From contig JAGAOO010000056.1 of the NCBI GenBank assembly GCA_017623675.1, forward strand, positions 62,001-126,000: DNA of 64,000 bases, given 5' to 3'. The notes beneath the pieces are model-generated. The model was not told where the DNA came from, searched no databases, and worked only from the letters and a program-made list of their open reading frames with translations. Shown in pieces: positions 32,341 through 43,053 of this stretch. Position numbers and translations under genes: made by a program. This DNA is from Lachnospiraceae bacterium. Lineage in GTDB: Bacteria; Bacillota; Clostridia; Lachnospirales; Lachnospiraceae. The number at the start of each line of letters is the position of its first letter. Position 1 is the first letter of the stretch.

Positions 32341-34776
32341 ATGACGAAAGAACAATTGCGTAATTTGATGAACAGTAGAATAGTAATATTGGATGGTGCT
32401 ACCGGCACCAATCTTTTGAAAGCGGGGATGCCAATTGGTGTTTGCCCGGAACAGTGGATATTAGAACATCCCCAGATTATGATTGATTTACAGGCATCTT
32501 ATATAGAAGCAGGAAGTAATATCATTTATGCACCAACTTTTACCGGGAATCGAATTAAGTTAGAAGAATATGGTCTGGCAGACAGGATAGAAGAAATGAA
32601 TAAAGAATTGGTGGCAATCTCGAAGAAAGCAGTTGCCAAAGCAGGCTGTCGGGGTTATGTGGCCGGTGATATTACCATGACCGGGAAACAGTTGGCACCA
32701 ATGGGAAATCTTCAGTTAGAGGATTTGATAGATGTATATAAGGAGCAGATTGGATATCTTGTGGAGGCAGGAGTAGACTTGTTAGTGGTGGAAACAATGA
32801 TGAGTCTGGCAGAAGCAAGGGCGGCAGTCATTGCTGCCAAAGAAATCTGTGAACTTCCGATTTTCGTGACCTTAACCTTCAATGAAGATGGTCGGACATT
32901 ATTCGGAACGGATCCGGCAACGGCTGTGAATGTGCTGCAAAGTCTGGGAGTGGACGCCATAGGTGCTAACTGCTCTACCGGACCGGAGGAAATGTGCGAA
33001 ATAATTGCAGAAATGAAACAATATGCCAATGTACCGATTATTGCAAAACCGAATGCAGGTATGCCGGAGTTGGTAGGTGGAGAGACCATTTATGCCATGA
33101 CACCGGAGGAATTCGCTCAGGCAGGTCAGAAGCTGGTCGATGCCGGAGCAGGTATTCTGGGTGGCTGCTGTGGAACCACACCGGAACATATAATGGCATT
33201 GGCACGACAGGTGAAAACCGCAGATGTACCGGAGGTAGAGACACAAAAGAAACGTCTGTTATCTTCGGAACGGAAAACCATTGAATTAGACTTGAATGGC
33301 CCATTTCAGGTGGTGGGAGAACGCATCAATCCAACTGGCAAGAAGAAATTGCAGGAGCAATTGCGGCAAGGCAGCTTAGAACTTGTTCTGGAAATGGCAG
33401 AAGAACAGGAAGAACAGGGTGCTGCTATTCTGGACATCAATATGGGAATGAATGGAATTGACGAAAAAGATATGATGTTAAAAACCATTCAGGCGGTCAG
33501 CAATACAGTAAATCTGCCTCTTTGTATCGATTCCAGCCATGTGGATATTATAGAGGCGGCCCTTCGGAATTATCCGGGACGGGCATTGATTAATTCCATT
33601 TCATTAGAACAACCTAAGGTAGACCAGCTCTTGCCTATTGCTAAGAAATATGGTGCCATGTTTATTCTTCTTCCACTTTCCGATAAAGGATTACCGGAAA
33701 CCATAGAGGAAAAGCACGGGATTATTCAGGAGATATTAAATCGGGCTTGGAGTCTCGGATTTACAAAAGAGGATATTGTAGTAGATGGCTTGGTTGCAAC
33801 GGTGGGAGCCAATAAGAATGCAGCTATCGAAACCTTACAGACCATTGCCTATTGTAAGAATGAATTGGGATTACCGACGATATGTGGTTTGTCCAATATT
33901 TCCTTTGGATTACCGGAACGAATCAATGTGAACACAGCGTTTTTGACCATGGCAATTGCAAATGGACTGACGATGGCAATTGCCAATCCATCACAGGCGA
34001 TGCTGGTAAATGCAGCGTATGCTTCGGACTTGCTGTTGAATAAACAGTCAGCGGATATACGATATATTGAACGGATGAATACCCATGCTACCAGTGTGAT
34101 AGTGACTGCTGCTAAGGAAAAGGCAGATTCTGATTCGGAGAAAAAACAGCCACCGGTATACGAAGCAGTTTTAAAAGGAAATAAGGCAAAAATCATTGAA
34201 CGGGTAGAAGCAGAATTGGAGACCGGTATCAAACCGGAACAAATTATAGATGAAATGCTGATTCCGGCAATTAATGAGGTGGGGGAACTGTTTAATAAGA
34301 AGATTTATTTTCTGCCCCAGCTGATTGCCAGTGCAGAAGCCATGGAAACAGCAATTCAATATCTGGAACCCAAGCTGGAACGCAAGAATACGAATGAGGA
34401 GATGCCTACCATCGTCATTGCAACGGTGGAAGGTGATATTCATGATATTGGAAAGAATCTGGTGGCATTAATGCTTCGAAATTATGGGTATCGGGTGCTG
34501 GATTTGGGAAAAGATGTTCCAAAAGAAGAGATTGTGGAAACTGCCATCCGTGAAAACGCTTCCATCATTGCACTATCAGCTTTGATGACAACAACTATGA
34601 TGCGAATGAAAGATGTTGTGGAATATGCAAAGGAGCAGAAAACATTAGCCAGGATTATGATTGGCGGTGCGGTTATTACTCAGAGCTTTGCGGATGAGAT
34701 AGGAGCGGATGGCTATTCGAAGGATGCAGCAGAAGCAGTGAAGGTTGCAGAAAAACTGGTTCAGGCGAATAAATGA
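32341..34776 (+). CDS. metH: Cobalamin-dependent methionine synthase without reactivation domain
   Basis: This is an 811-residue enzyme that moves a methyl group from methyl-tetrahydrofolate to homocysteine via cobalamin. Domain 1 (1-300) is the homocysteine-binding barrel with the zinc Cys in GANCSTG and GGCCGTTPEH. Domain 2 (about 315-580) is the pterin-binding barrel (GERINPTGKK, DINMG, CIDSS). Domain 3 (about 610-810) is cobalamin-binding, with DIHDIGKN supplying the His ligand. The C-terminal SAM-binding reactivation domain of E. coli MetH is missing, as in many anaerobic Firmicutes, so a separate activator is expected. Confidence 0.95.
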   Translation: MTKEQLRNLMNSRIVILDGATGTNLLKAGMPIGVCPEQWILEHPQIMIDLQASYIEAGSNIIYAPTFTGNRIKLEEYGLADRIEEMNKELVAISKKAVAKAGCRGYVAGDITMTGKQLAPMGNLQLEDLIDVYKEQIGYLVEAGVDLLVVETMMSLAEARAAVIAAKEICELPIFVTLTFNEDGRTLFGTDPATAVNVLQSLGVDAIGANCSTGPEEMCEIIAEMKQYANVPIIAKPNAGMPELVGGETIYAMTPEEFAQAGQKLVDAGAGILGGCCGTTPEHIMALARQVKTADVPEVETQKKRLLSSERKTIELDLNGPFQVVGERINPTGKKKLQEQLRQGSLELVLEMAEEQEEQGAAILDINMGMNGIDEKDMMLKTIQAVSNTVNLPLCIDSSHVDIIEAALRNYPGRALINSISLEQPKVDQLLPIAKKYGAMFILLPLSDKGLPETIEEKHGIIQEILNRAWSLGFTKEDIVVDGLVATVGANKNAAIETLQTIAYCKNELGLPTICGLSNISFGLPERINVNTAFLTMAIANGLTMAIANPSQAMLVNAAYASDLLLNKQSADIRYIERMNTHATSVIVTAAKEKADSDSEKKQPPVYEAVLKGNKAKIIERVEAELETGIKPEQIIDEMLIPAINEVGELFNKKIYFLPQLIASAEAMETAIQYLEPKLERKNTNEEMPTIVIATVEGDIHDIGKNLVALMLRNYGYRVLDLGKDVPKEEIVETAIRENASIIALSALMTTTMMRMKDVVEYAKEQKTLARIMIGGAVITQSFADEIGADGYSKDAAEAVKVAEKLVQANK

Positions 34777-34807
34777 GAAAAATGTATCTTCTTATCATGA
34801 ACGATGT

Positions 34808-34836
34808 TTGACAAGGATTGGAATAGTTGATACAAT
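34808..34836 (+). promoter_or_regulatory. Strong sigma-A promoter for ilvN-ilvC
   Basis: Perfect TTGACA, 17 bases, TACAAT, 63 bases before the ilvN start. Confidence 0.8.
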
Positions 34837-34899
34837 GACAGTTGATTTTTGGAAATGAATAGAGTAAAATGGTTAGAAATTGGAAGGGTGGTACATAAC

Positions 34900-35391
34900 A
34901 TGAAAAAACGAATTTTATCGCTTTTAGTTGTGAACTCATCAGGTGTGTTAAGCCGGGTATCCGGTATGTTCAGCCGCAGGGGCTACAATATTGACAGCTT
35001 AACGGTTGGAGTGACAGAGAATCCGAAGTATTCTCGCATGACTGTTGTGGTTAGTGGAGATGACCGGACATTAGACCAGATTGAGAAGCAGCTTTATAAA
35101 TTAGAAGACGTTATTAATGTAACGGAATTAAAAGATGGTGAATCTGTATGCCGGGAACTGGTACTTGTAAAAGTAAAAGCAGACAAAGAAGAAAAACAGC
35201 AGATTATTGCTGTCGCAGATGTATTCCGGGCTAAGATTGTTGATGTGGCAGTTGACTCTCTGATGATTGAGTTGACCGGTAACATTAATAAGGTAGAAGC
35301 ATTCTTAGGATTATTAGATGGATTTGAAATTCTATCTATTGTACGCACCGGACTTACCGGTCTGCTTCGTGGACAGTACACAGACAAGTAA
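34900..35391 (+). CDS. ilvN: Acetolactate synthase small (regulatory) subunit
   Basis: Started at the ATG at 34900, with GGAAGGGTGG upstream, the protein is 163 residues. The N-terminal ACT domain has LVVNSSGVLSRVSGMFSRRGYNIDSL, the valine-binding signature, and the C-terminal domain ends with GLLRGQYTDK-like residues. It gives feedback control to acetolactate synthase in valine, leucine and isoleucine synthesis. The large subunit ilvB is not adjacent (metH is upstream), so it is elsewhere. ilvC follows after 81 bases. Confidence 0.93.
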   Translation: MKKRILSLLVVNSSGVLSRVSGMFSRRGYNIDSLTVGVTENPKYSRMTVVVSGDDRTLDQIEKQLYKLEDVINVTELKDGESVCRELVLVKVKADKEEKQQIIAVADVFRAKIVDVAVDSLMIELTGNINKVEAFLGLLDGFEILSIVRTGLTGLLRGQYTDK

Positions 35392-36489
<1,098 letters not shown>

Positions 36490-36510
36490 TTCTACAGATA
36501 AGATGTAAAG

Positions 36511-36545
36511 AGAAACCCGTTGCCTGCAGGCAACGGGTTTCTTTG
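36511..36545 (+). terminator. Terminator after ilvC
   Basis: AGAAACCCGTTGCCTG pairs with CAGGCAACGGGTTTCT, a near-perfect palindrome with short T tail. Confidence 0.8.
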
Positions 36546-36588
36546 TTACAAAAGCCTGACAAGCGACATTGTGCTTGCAAAAGGTTGC

Positions 36589-36774
36589 CTAGAGCTTTTT
36601 GACGATTGCATCGTATAAGTCTAAGGTACAATGCTCGTCCTCTGCAAAATGCTTACAATTTAAGCAGCTTGGGCTGCTGGGAGCTTCATTACAGAAGCAG
36701 TTTGCTTTTTTTACATGCTCATAAGCACTGCAACGCTCGGCAACATTCATATAGGTTTCTTGTGAACTACGCAT
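36589..36774 (-). CDS. Cys-rich miniprotein
   Basis: Started at the ATG at 36774 (AAGGAG 8 bases before), 61 residues. Six Cys at 15, 26, 28, 37, 40 and 49, plus His 20, 42 and 48, suggest metal binding: KANCFCNEAP, SCLNCKHFAEDEHC. There is no signal peptide, so it is probably cytosolic with zinc or iron-sulfur. I recognise no named family. It lies between the ilvC terminator and the CorC-type gene, facing left. Confidence 0.7.
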   Translation of the reverse strand: MRSSQETYMNVAERCSAYEHVKKANCFCNEAPSSPSCLNCKHFAEDEHCTLDLYDAIVKKL

Positions 36775-36872
36775 AGTTGTATCTCCTTTCGGATATTTTA
36801 AATGGATAAAACACAAAAACAAGTGCTTCGGTTATAGTATGCTCGGTTTTTAAGGGAAATATAATGGAAAAG

Positions 36873-36901
36873 TTGACAATTATGCCAGGTATAGGTAAAA
36901 T
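36873..36901 (+). promoter_or_regulatory. Strong promoter for the CorC/HlyC gene
   Basis: TTGACA, 17 bases, TAAAAT, 37 bases before the TTG start codon. Confidence 0.75.
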
Positions 36902-36937
36902 AATGATATTTGAGTAAAGAAGAGGAGATGGTTTTTC

Positions 36938-38281
36938 TTGGACGGGAGTTCCGCGATACAGATAAGTTCAGTGGCAATAGAAACAGGGTTGGCTGCAATG
37001 CAGACAAAAACCATAATTCAGATGATAGTATTATTCGTACTTTTAATATTATCCGGTTTGTTTTCATCGGCTGAAACCTCGCTAACAACTGTAAATATTT
37101 ATAAAATGAAAGCATTGGCAGAAGAAGGAAATCGTCGGGCTAAAATGGTTTTGAATCTAATGGAAAACCCGGGGAAGGTGTTAAGCACCATTTTGATTGG
37201 AAACAATATAGTCAATATTTCTGCATCTTCTCTGATGACAATTCTGGTTACGGATTTGTTTGGAAGCGCAGCAGTTGGTATTGCAACCGGTATCCTTACG
37301 GTATTGGTTTTGATTTTTGGAGAAATCACACCTAAAAATCTGGCTACCATTTATAGTGAGAAATTTGCGCTGTTTTATGCAATACCGATTCGTTTTTTAT
37401 CCATTATATTGACACCGGTTATTTGGTTACTGGATAAGTTTTGTAATCTGATTTATAGGATTTTACGTATTGATCTGAATGATTTGAACAAACAGATGAC
37501 AGAATCAGAGCTGCGGACGATTGTGAATGTAAGTCACGAAGATGGTGTCATTGAGGGAGAAGAAAAGGAAATGATTACCAATGTGGTGGATTTTGGCGAT
37601 TCTGTTGCCAAGGATATTATGATTCCGAGGGCGGATATTACCATGGCACCTATTGATGCAGATTTTGAGGAAGTACTGGGTTATTTTATGGATGAACAGT
37701 ACAGCCGTATTCCGATCTATGAGGAAAATAAGGAGAATGTAGTTGGTATTCTTCATTTGAAAGATTTATTCTTTTACCGGGAACAAGCCAAGGATGATTT
37801 TCAGATTCGAACTGTCATGCGGGAACCGTATTACACCTATGAGTATCAGAAAACCTCCGGAATTTTAGAGGAGATGAGAGAAAAATCCGTGTCCATTACC
37901 ATTGTATTGGATGAATATGGTACTGCTGCAGGTATGATTACCTTAGAAGACCTGTTAGAGGAAATTGTGGGTGAGATACGAGATGAATATGATGAATATG
38001 AAGAAGAGATTATTAAGCAGACAGGTGAAAATCAATTTGAGGTGGATGGCGGTGCAAAAATCGATGATGTGAATGATGCATTGGGATTGCATTTGGAATC
38101 CGATGATTATGACTCCATTGGAGGATATGTAATAGAATTATTAGACCACCTGCCGGAAACCGGTGAGGTGGTTGAGGATGAAGTGGCAGTATTTGAAGTT
38201 CTGGAAGCAGATAAGACCCGTGTGGAGCGAATTCGAATTACTTTATTAGAGGAAGAAGAACCACAAGATATGACAGAATAA
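36938..38281 (+). CDS. CNNM/CorC-HlyC family membrane protein
   Basis: 447 residues if started at the TTG at 36938 (GGAG 12 bases upstream); an ATG at 36998 is the alternative. A DUF21/CNNM membrane domain comes first (helices from about 28, with FSSAETSLTTVN and LIGNNIVNISASS). A pair of CBS domains follows (VAKDIMIPRADI, SRIPIYEENKENVVGILHLKDL, and a second with VLDEYGTAAGMITLEDLLEEIVGEI). The last 80 residues are the CorC/HlyC domain. Members are linked to magnesium or cobalt efflux. It is transcribed alone or with the ABC-F gene. Confidence 0.9.
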   Translation: MDGSSAIQISSVAIETGLAAMQTKTIIQMIVLFVLLILSGLFSSAETSLTTVNIYKMKALAEEGNRRAKMVLNLMENPGKVLSTILIGNNIVNISASSLMTILVTDLFGSAAVGIATGILTVLVLIFGEITPKNLATIYSEKFALFYAIPIRFLSIILTPVIWLLDKFCNLIYRILRIDLNDLNKQMTESELRTIVNVSHEDGVIEGEEKEMITNVVDFGDSVAKDIMIPRADITMAPIDADFEEVLGYFMDEQYSRIPIYEENKENVVGILHLKDLFFYREQAKDDFQIRTVMREPYYTYEYQKTSGILEEMREKSVSITIVLDEYGTAAGMITLEDLLEEIVGEIRDEYDEYEEEIIKQTGENQFEVDGGAKIDDVNDALGLHLESDDYDSIGGYVIELLDHLPETGEVVEDEVAVFEVLEADKTRVERIRITLLEEEEPQDMTE

Positions 38282-38354
38282 GAAAAGCAGGCATATGTAA
38301 GGAATCCAAGAAGTATATATCAAGATTGAAAAGAGGAAAAGAAAGGGCAGCAAG

Positions 38355-39998
38355 ATGATAAGTGCAGTAAATGTTACGTTGAGATTAGGAAAGAAGGCAT
38401 TGTTTGAGGATGTGAACATTAAGTTTACTCCGGGCAATTGTTATGGTTTGATTGGTGCCAATGGTGCAGGGAAATCTACATTTTTGAAGATTTTATCAGG
38501 AGAAATCGAACCGACTAAGGGAGAGATAATCATGGATCCCGGTGAGCGTCTTTCTATATTAAAGCAGGACCATTTCCAATATGATGGATATTCAGTATTG
38601 GATACAGTTATTATGGGCAATCAAAGATTGTATGAAATCATGAAAGAGAAAGATGCCATCTATGCAAAAGAAGATTTTTCCGATGAAGATGGTGTTCGGG
38701 CTGCTGAGCTGGAAGGTGAATTTGCAACGATGAATGGCTGGGAAGCAGAATCAGATGCAGCAACACTGCTGAACGGTTTGGGAATTGAGACGGATCTTCA
38801 TTATAAGATGATGAGTGAACTTCCTGCTGCACAGAAGGTAAAGGTATTACTGGCACAAGCATTGTTTGGTAATCCGGATGTGTTGTTGCTGGATGAGCCT
38901 ACCAACCACTTGGATTTAGATGCAATTGCATGGTTGGAGGAATTCTTAATCAATTTTGACAATACGGTTATTGTTGTTTCTCATGACCGTTATTTCCTGA
39001 ATAAAGTATGTACTCATACTGCTGATGTTGATTACGGTAAGATTCAATTATATGCCGGTAACTATGACTTTTGGTATGAGTCCAGCCAGTTGATGATTAA
39101 GCAACAGAAGGAAGCAAATAAGAAAAAGGAAGAGAAGATTAAAGAATTGCAGGAATTCATTCAGCGATTCTCGGCAAATGCTTCAAAATCAAAACAGGCA
39201 ACATCCAGAAAACGTGCATTGGAAAAAATTGAACTGGAGGATATTCGCCCTTCCAGCCGGAAGTATCCATATATTGATTTTCGACCAAATCGTGAGATTG
39301 GAAATGAAGTGCTGACGGTTGAGAAAATGTCTAAGACCATAGACGGGGTTAAGGTGTTGGATAACATTTCTTTCACAATTAATAAAGGAGATAAGGTTGC
39401 TTTTGTTGGACCGAACACCATTGCTACAACAACGTTATTCCAGATATTAGCGGGAGAACTGGAACCGGATGAAGGAAATTATAAATGGGGTGTGACCACT
39501 TCACAGGGGTATTTCCCAAAAGACTTTACCAGAGAATTTGATAACGATTATATTATCGTTGATTGGCTGACTCAGTATTCGGAAGAAAAGGATGCTACCT
39601 ATGTACGTGGCTTCTTAGGCAGAATGTTATTTGCCGGAGAAGACGGTGTCAAGAAGGTGAAGGTACTTTCCGGTGGTGAGAAGGTACGATGCCTGTTGTC
39701 TAAGCTTATGATTATGGGAACCAATGTGTTGATTATGGATGAACCAACCAATCATCTGGATATGGAATCTATTACAGCATTGAATAATGGTATGATGAAG
39801 TTCCCCGGTGTTATCCTGTTTTCTTCTCAGGATCATCAGTTGCTGCAGACAACAGCAAATCGTATTATGGAATTGACGAATACCGGATTAATTGACAAAC
39901 AAACCACATATGACGAATATCTTGCAAACGACGAATTGGCAAGAAAGAGACAGGTCATGAATATGGTACAGTCGGAAGAGGATGAGGAAAGTAAATAG
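38355..39998 (+). CDS. ABC-F ATPase with one degenerate ATP site
   Basis: The 547-residue protein has two ABC domains joined by a charged linker (about 240-305) and no membrane part, the layout of ABC-F translation factors (YkpA/YbiT type). Domain 1 has a good Walker A (GANGAGKST, 34-42) and LLLDEPTNHLD, but its signature reads MSELPAAQK. Domain 2 has a degenerate Walker A, GPNTIATTT at 352-360, with Thr 358 in place of Lys, but an intact LSGGEK and LIMDEPTNHLD. Site one (Walker A1 with signature 2) is whole and site two is broken on both sides. It probably acts on ribosomes. Confidence 0.88.
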   Translation: MISAVNVTLRLGKKALFEDVNIKFTPGNCYGLIGANGAGKSTFLKILSGEIEPTKGEIIMDPGERLSILKQDHFQYDGYSVLDTVIMGNQRLYEIMKEKDAIYAKEDFSDEDGVRAAELEGEFATMNGWEAESDAATLLNGLGIETDLHYKMMSELPAAQKVKVLLAQALFGNPDVLLLDEPTNHLDLDAIAWLEEFLINFDNTVIVVSHDRYFLNKVCTHTADVDYGKIQLYAGNYDFWYESSQLMIKQQKEANKKKEEKIKELQEFIQRFSANASKSKQATSRKRALEKIELEDIRPSSRKYPYIDFRPNREIGNEVLTVEKMSKTIDGVKVLDNISFTINKGDKVAFVGPNTIATTTLFQILAGELEPDEGNYKWGVTTSQGYFPKDFTREFDNDYIIVDWLTQYSEEKDATYVRGFLGRMLFAGEDGVKKVKVLSGGEKVRCLLSKLMIMGTNVLIMDEPTNHLDMESITALNNGMMKFPGVILFSSQDHQLLQTTANRIMELTNTGLIDKQTTYDEYLANDELARKRQVMNMVQSEEDEESK

Positions 39999-40455
39999 GC
40001 GGTAGATTCCAAGACCTGTATGGTAAAAATATACAAAAAAAGAACCGGAAATGTTCCGGCTCTTTTTTTGTATCCAAAACCATTGTGCAAATGTTATGAC
40101 AGGAAAAGGAAAAAGGAAAGCAGAATAGGGAAAAATTAACAAAAAAACTTTTGTAACAATTTTGAAATAGTTTTGAAAAAGAAAAAAGGAAAGAAAATGA
40201 AAACAATGTGCAATCGACATGATGAGTCTGAATATTATAAAATCTTAGAAAAATAAAGAGGAAAGTTGCACAATTAAAAGATAATATAATAACATGTTTC
40301 TAAAAAAAGAAAAACTAAATAAAAAAACTGATAAAATGAAGAAGTATTTTCAAAAAAATGGATAAAAAACAACGAAAAAGAGGGTGACTTACAGAAAAAA
40401 CGATAAAAAACCTGTCTAAAAATGTGCAATGAACCTAAAAATTTCAAAAAAAGAC
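39999..40455. other. A-rich purine-biased intergenic region with repeated TGTGCAA words
   Basis: After the terminator at 40035-40071 this stretch has no gene. The plus strand is dominated by A with many A-tracts. The word TGTGCAA or its complement occurs four times: 40084-40090, 40207-40213, 40266-40272 (reverse) and 40423-40429, the last 27 bases before the -35. These may be regulator sites for the ABC importer. Phe-rich frames on the minus strand are shadows of the A-tracts. Confidence 0.45.
40035..40071. terminator. Terminator after the ABC-F gene
   Basis: AAAAGAACCGGAA and TTCCGGCTCTTTTTTT with one mismatch. Confidence 0.8.
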
Positions 40456-40484
40456 TTGCTAAATTAGTCACTATGTCCTATAAT
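40456..40484 (+). promoter_or_regulatory. Promoter of the ABC importer
   Basis: TTGCTA, 17 bases, perfect TATAAT. The start near 40491 leaves a leader of about 150 bases that begins with a hairpin GTTGC-GAAA-GCAAC at 40497-40510 (GNRA loop). Confidence 0.7.
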
Positions 40485-40639
40485 GACAAATGTAGAGTTG
40501 CGAAAGCAACAAAAAACACTTGGTCGAAGTAGGAATTATTAAGACTTAGACAAGGGTACATATAATTACATATGGAATCGAGTTTGAGTCACGATAAACC
40601 GAATCGACTAACACACACATTTTAAAGGAGGGTTTTTTC

Positions 40640-42016
40640 GTGAAAAAATTCAAAAAAGTTTTAGCGTTATCTTTAGCTTTAGCTATGGGATTATCGTTAG
40701 TAGCTTGTAACGGCGGCGACGCTGGTACTAGTAGTGCAGATGATGCTAGTGATGCATCTTCTGAAGAAGGCGGCAGCGCAGAAGGCAATGGTGAAACATT
40801 CTACATCTATGTATGGAATGATGAGTACAGAAACTTAATGGCTAACTACATGCCAGGTTATACTGCTGATGAAGATCACATGGGCGGTTACATGGAAGAT
40901 GGTACTCGTATTCAGTTCGTAGAGAACGAGAATGCTAACATGAACTACCAGAACAAGTTGGATGAGGCTTTAACAGATGGTTCTCAGGTTGATATGTTCT
41001 TAGTAGAAGCTGACTATGCTACAAAGTATACTTCAGCAGAAGCTGGTGTAGCAATGGATGTTAAGGAATTAGGTTTCACAGATGAAGATCTTGACAACTT
41101 CTATGATTACACTGTTGATGTTGTAACTGACGAGAATGGTGTTACAAGAGGTGTTTCTTGGCAGGCAGCTGCTGGTTTCGTTGTTTACAATGCTGATATC
41201 GCTGAAGAAGTTTTAGGTGCTAGAGATCCTGAGACAGTTCAGGAAGCTATCAAGGATTGGGATGCTTTCGAAGCTACAGCTAAGAAGATGAAGGATGCTG
41301 GTTACACAATGGTAACTGACTACCAGGAAGGTTCTCGTGTATTTAACGCTGACCGTTCAACTCCTTGGGTAACTGATGGCGTTATCGGTGTTCCTGCTGA
41401 AGTTGAAGAGTGGACAGAGATGGCTAAGGGCTGGTATGATAACGGCTACATGGCTGGTGGTGCTACTTGGGATGGCGCTGGTAACTGGGGTAACGGTATG
41501 CGTGAAGGTAACTTCTGCTACTTTGGATGTACATGGTACTTATTATGGTCTATGGACGAGCAGGTTAGCGGTTCAGATGCTCATTGGAATATCTGCCAGG
41601 GTCCTGCTGGTTACTACTGGGGTGGTACATGGTTATGTGCTGCTCAGAACTGCACAAACCCAGAGTTGGCTTATGAAATTATGTATGCTATGACAGCTGA
41701 TGTTGATGTAGCTACAGAAATCGCTAAGGGTGACTTGAACTTCCCTAACAACAAGAAGGCTGCTGAAGCTGTTGCTGCTGAGAATCCTTCAGTTGGAAGA
41801 GATTGGTTAGAGTGCGAGAACTACTTCGGATTCTGTCAGGAAGCTGCTGATGCTATCGAAGTTAAGAATATGACTCCATACGATCAGATGATTGAAACAT
41901 ATCAGTCTAACATGGGTGAATATTTCGCAGGTACTGTTACTAAGGATGAAGCTCTTGCAAACTTCTACAGCCAGGTAACAGAGCAGTGGCCAGCTTTATC
42001 TGCACCAGAAGAGTAA
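40640..42016 (+). CDS. Sugar-type ABC transporter substrate-binding lipoprotein
   Basis: Started at a GTG with AAGGAGG 7-8 bases before. The 458 residues begin with a lipoprotein signal ending in LSLVAC, then an acidic Ser/Gly linker. An extracellular solute-binding fold of family 1 follows (YIYVWNDEYRNLMANY, a central VSWQAAAGFVVYNADI, and a late Trp-rich pocket FGCTWYLLW). Such proteins hold oligosaccharides. GCT, AAC and TTC codons dominate, unlike the neighbouring genes, which suggests very high expression. It is first of a three-gene importer operon, followed by a terminator-like attenuator. Confidence 0.9.
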   Translation: MKKFKKVLALSLALAMGLSLVACNGGDAGTSSADDASDASSEEGGSAEGNGETFYIYVWNDEYRNLMANYMPGYTADEDHMGGYMEDGTRIQFVENENANMNYQNKLDEALTDGSQVDMFLVEADYATKYTSAEAGVAMDVKELGFTDEDLDNFYDYTVDVVTDENGVTRGVSWQAAAGFVVYNADIAEEVLGARDPETVQEAIKDWDAFEATAKKMKDAGYTMVTDYQEGSRVFNADRSTPWVTDGVIGVPAEVEEWTEMAKGWYDNGYMAGGATWDGAGNWGNGMREGNFCYFGCTWYLLWSMDEQVSGSDAHWNICQGPAGYYWGGTWLCAAQNCTNPELAYEIMYAMTADVDVATEIAKGDLNFPNNKKAAEAVAAENPSVGRDWLECENYFGFCQEAADAIEVKNMTPYDQMIETYQSNMGEYFAGTVTKDEALANFYSQVTEQWPALSAPEE

Positions 42017-42052
42017 AATTTTATACCTGAATAGTTTTTTAGGGTAGTTTAG

Positions 42053-42087
42053 AACGTGCCTGTCTTTAATAGGCAGGCACGTTTTTT
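42053..42087 (+). terminator. Terminator/attenuator between binding protein and permeases
   Basis: AACGTGCCTG and CAGGCACGTT form a 10-bp stem plus six Ts. Its place inside the operon would give more binding protein than permease. Confidence 0.75.
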
Positions 42088-42132
42088 GACATTTTTGATG
42101 TACGGAAAATATAATGTGAGGTGAGAAATAGT

Positions 42133-43038
42133 ATGGCAGCAGGAAAAAAGAGTAAAGTTGTCAGTTATACTAAGTGGGGCTACATCTTTCTGATACCTTT
42201 CTTTCTCGTTTATACAGTGTTTTCTTTGATTCCATTGATTAACACAGTGTATCGAAGCTTTTTCGAAATGTATGTAGACGGCTTGATGCAGGTTGGTCCT
42301 AACTTTGTAGGCTTACAGAATTATATCTATATATTAGGTGGCGATTTGCCAAAATTCTTTTTGAATACTATGATTATGTGGGTAATTGGTTTCCTTCCAC
42401 AGATTCTGGTTTCATTATTATTGGGTGTATGGTTTGCTGATACCCAGATTCGTTTAAAGGGAGAGCAGTTCTTTAAGACAGTTATTTACCTGCCAAACTT
42501 AATTATGGCAGCTACATTTTCAATGCTCTTCTACTCATTGTTCTCAGAATTAGGTTCCGTTAACGGTATGATTAATGCCATGGGCGGAGAAACAATTAAA
42601 TTCTTGGAAATCACATGGGGTGTTCGTGGACTGGTTGGTTTGATGAACTTCCTGATGTGGTTTGGTAATACGACTATTATGTTGATGGCTGGTATCATGG
42701 GTATTGATACATCCCTGTTCGAAGCAGCGAATGTAGATGGTGCTTCTTCTATGCAGGTATTTACTAAAATTACCATGCCATTGTTAAAGCCAATCTTCTT
42801 ATATGTATTTATTACATCTATGATTGGTGGTTTACAGATGTTCGATGTACCTCAGATTTTGACAAAAGGTCTTGGTACACCGAATCGAAATTCTTTGACT
42901 ATTATCATGTGGTTGAATAATTTCCTGTTCTCGAAGGATTATGGTCGGTCTGGTGCGTTATCTGTAATTATGTTTATCATTACAGGTGTCTTAAGCTTTA
43001 TTGTATTCAGACTGAATACCAGATCGGATGAATACTAG
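42133..43038 (+). CDS. ABC sugar transporter permease (MalF type)
   Basis: Start at the ATG at 42133 with AGGTGA about 8 bases before; a GTG at 42121 lies on the ribosome site. The 301-residue protein has six membrane helices and the cytoplasmic coupling loop EAANVDGASSMQVFTKITMPLLKP, the EAA motif of the MalF group (its core EAA---DGA). It forms a channel with the next protein. GGC-sensitive sugars cannot be told from sequence. Confidence 0.9.
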   Translation: MAAGKKSKVVSYTKWGYIFLIPFFLVYTVFSLIPLINTVYRSFFEMYVDGLMQVGPNFVGLQNYIYILGGDLPKFFLNTMIMWVIGFLPQILVSLLLGVWFADTQIRLKGEQFFKTVIYLPNLIMAATFSMLFYSLFSELGSVNGMINAMGGETIKFLEITWGVRGLVGLMNFLMWFGNTTIMLMAGIMGIDTSLFEAANVDGASSMQVFTKITMPLLKPIFLYVFITSMIGGLQMFDVPQILTKGLGTPNRNSLTIIMWLNNFLFSKDYGRSGALSVIMFIITGVLSFIVFRLNTRSDEY

Positions 43039-43053
43039 GAAGGAGGAAACAAA

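Noticed and set aside
39836-40471. Phe-rich minus-strand frames in the A-rich region
   Set aside because: They mirror A-tracts of the plus strand and lack ribosome sites and domains.
41376-41693. Open frame in another frame of the binding protein gene
   Set aside because: Shadow of a strongly biased coding region.
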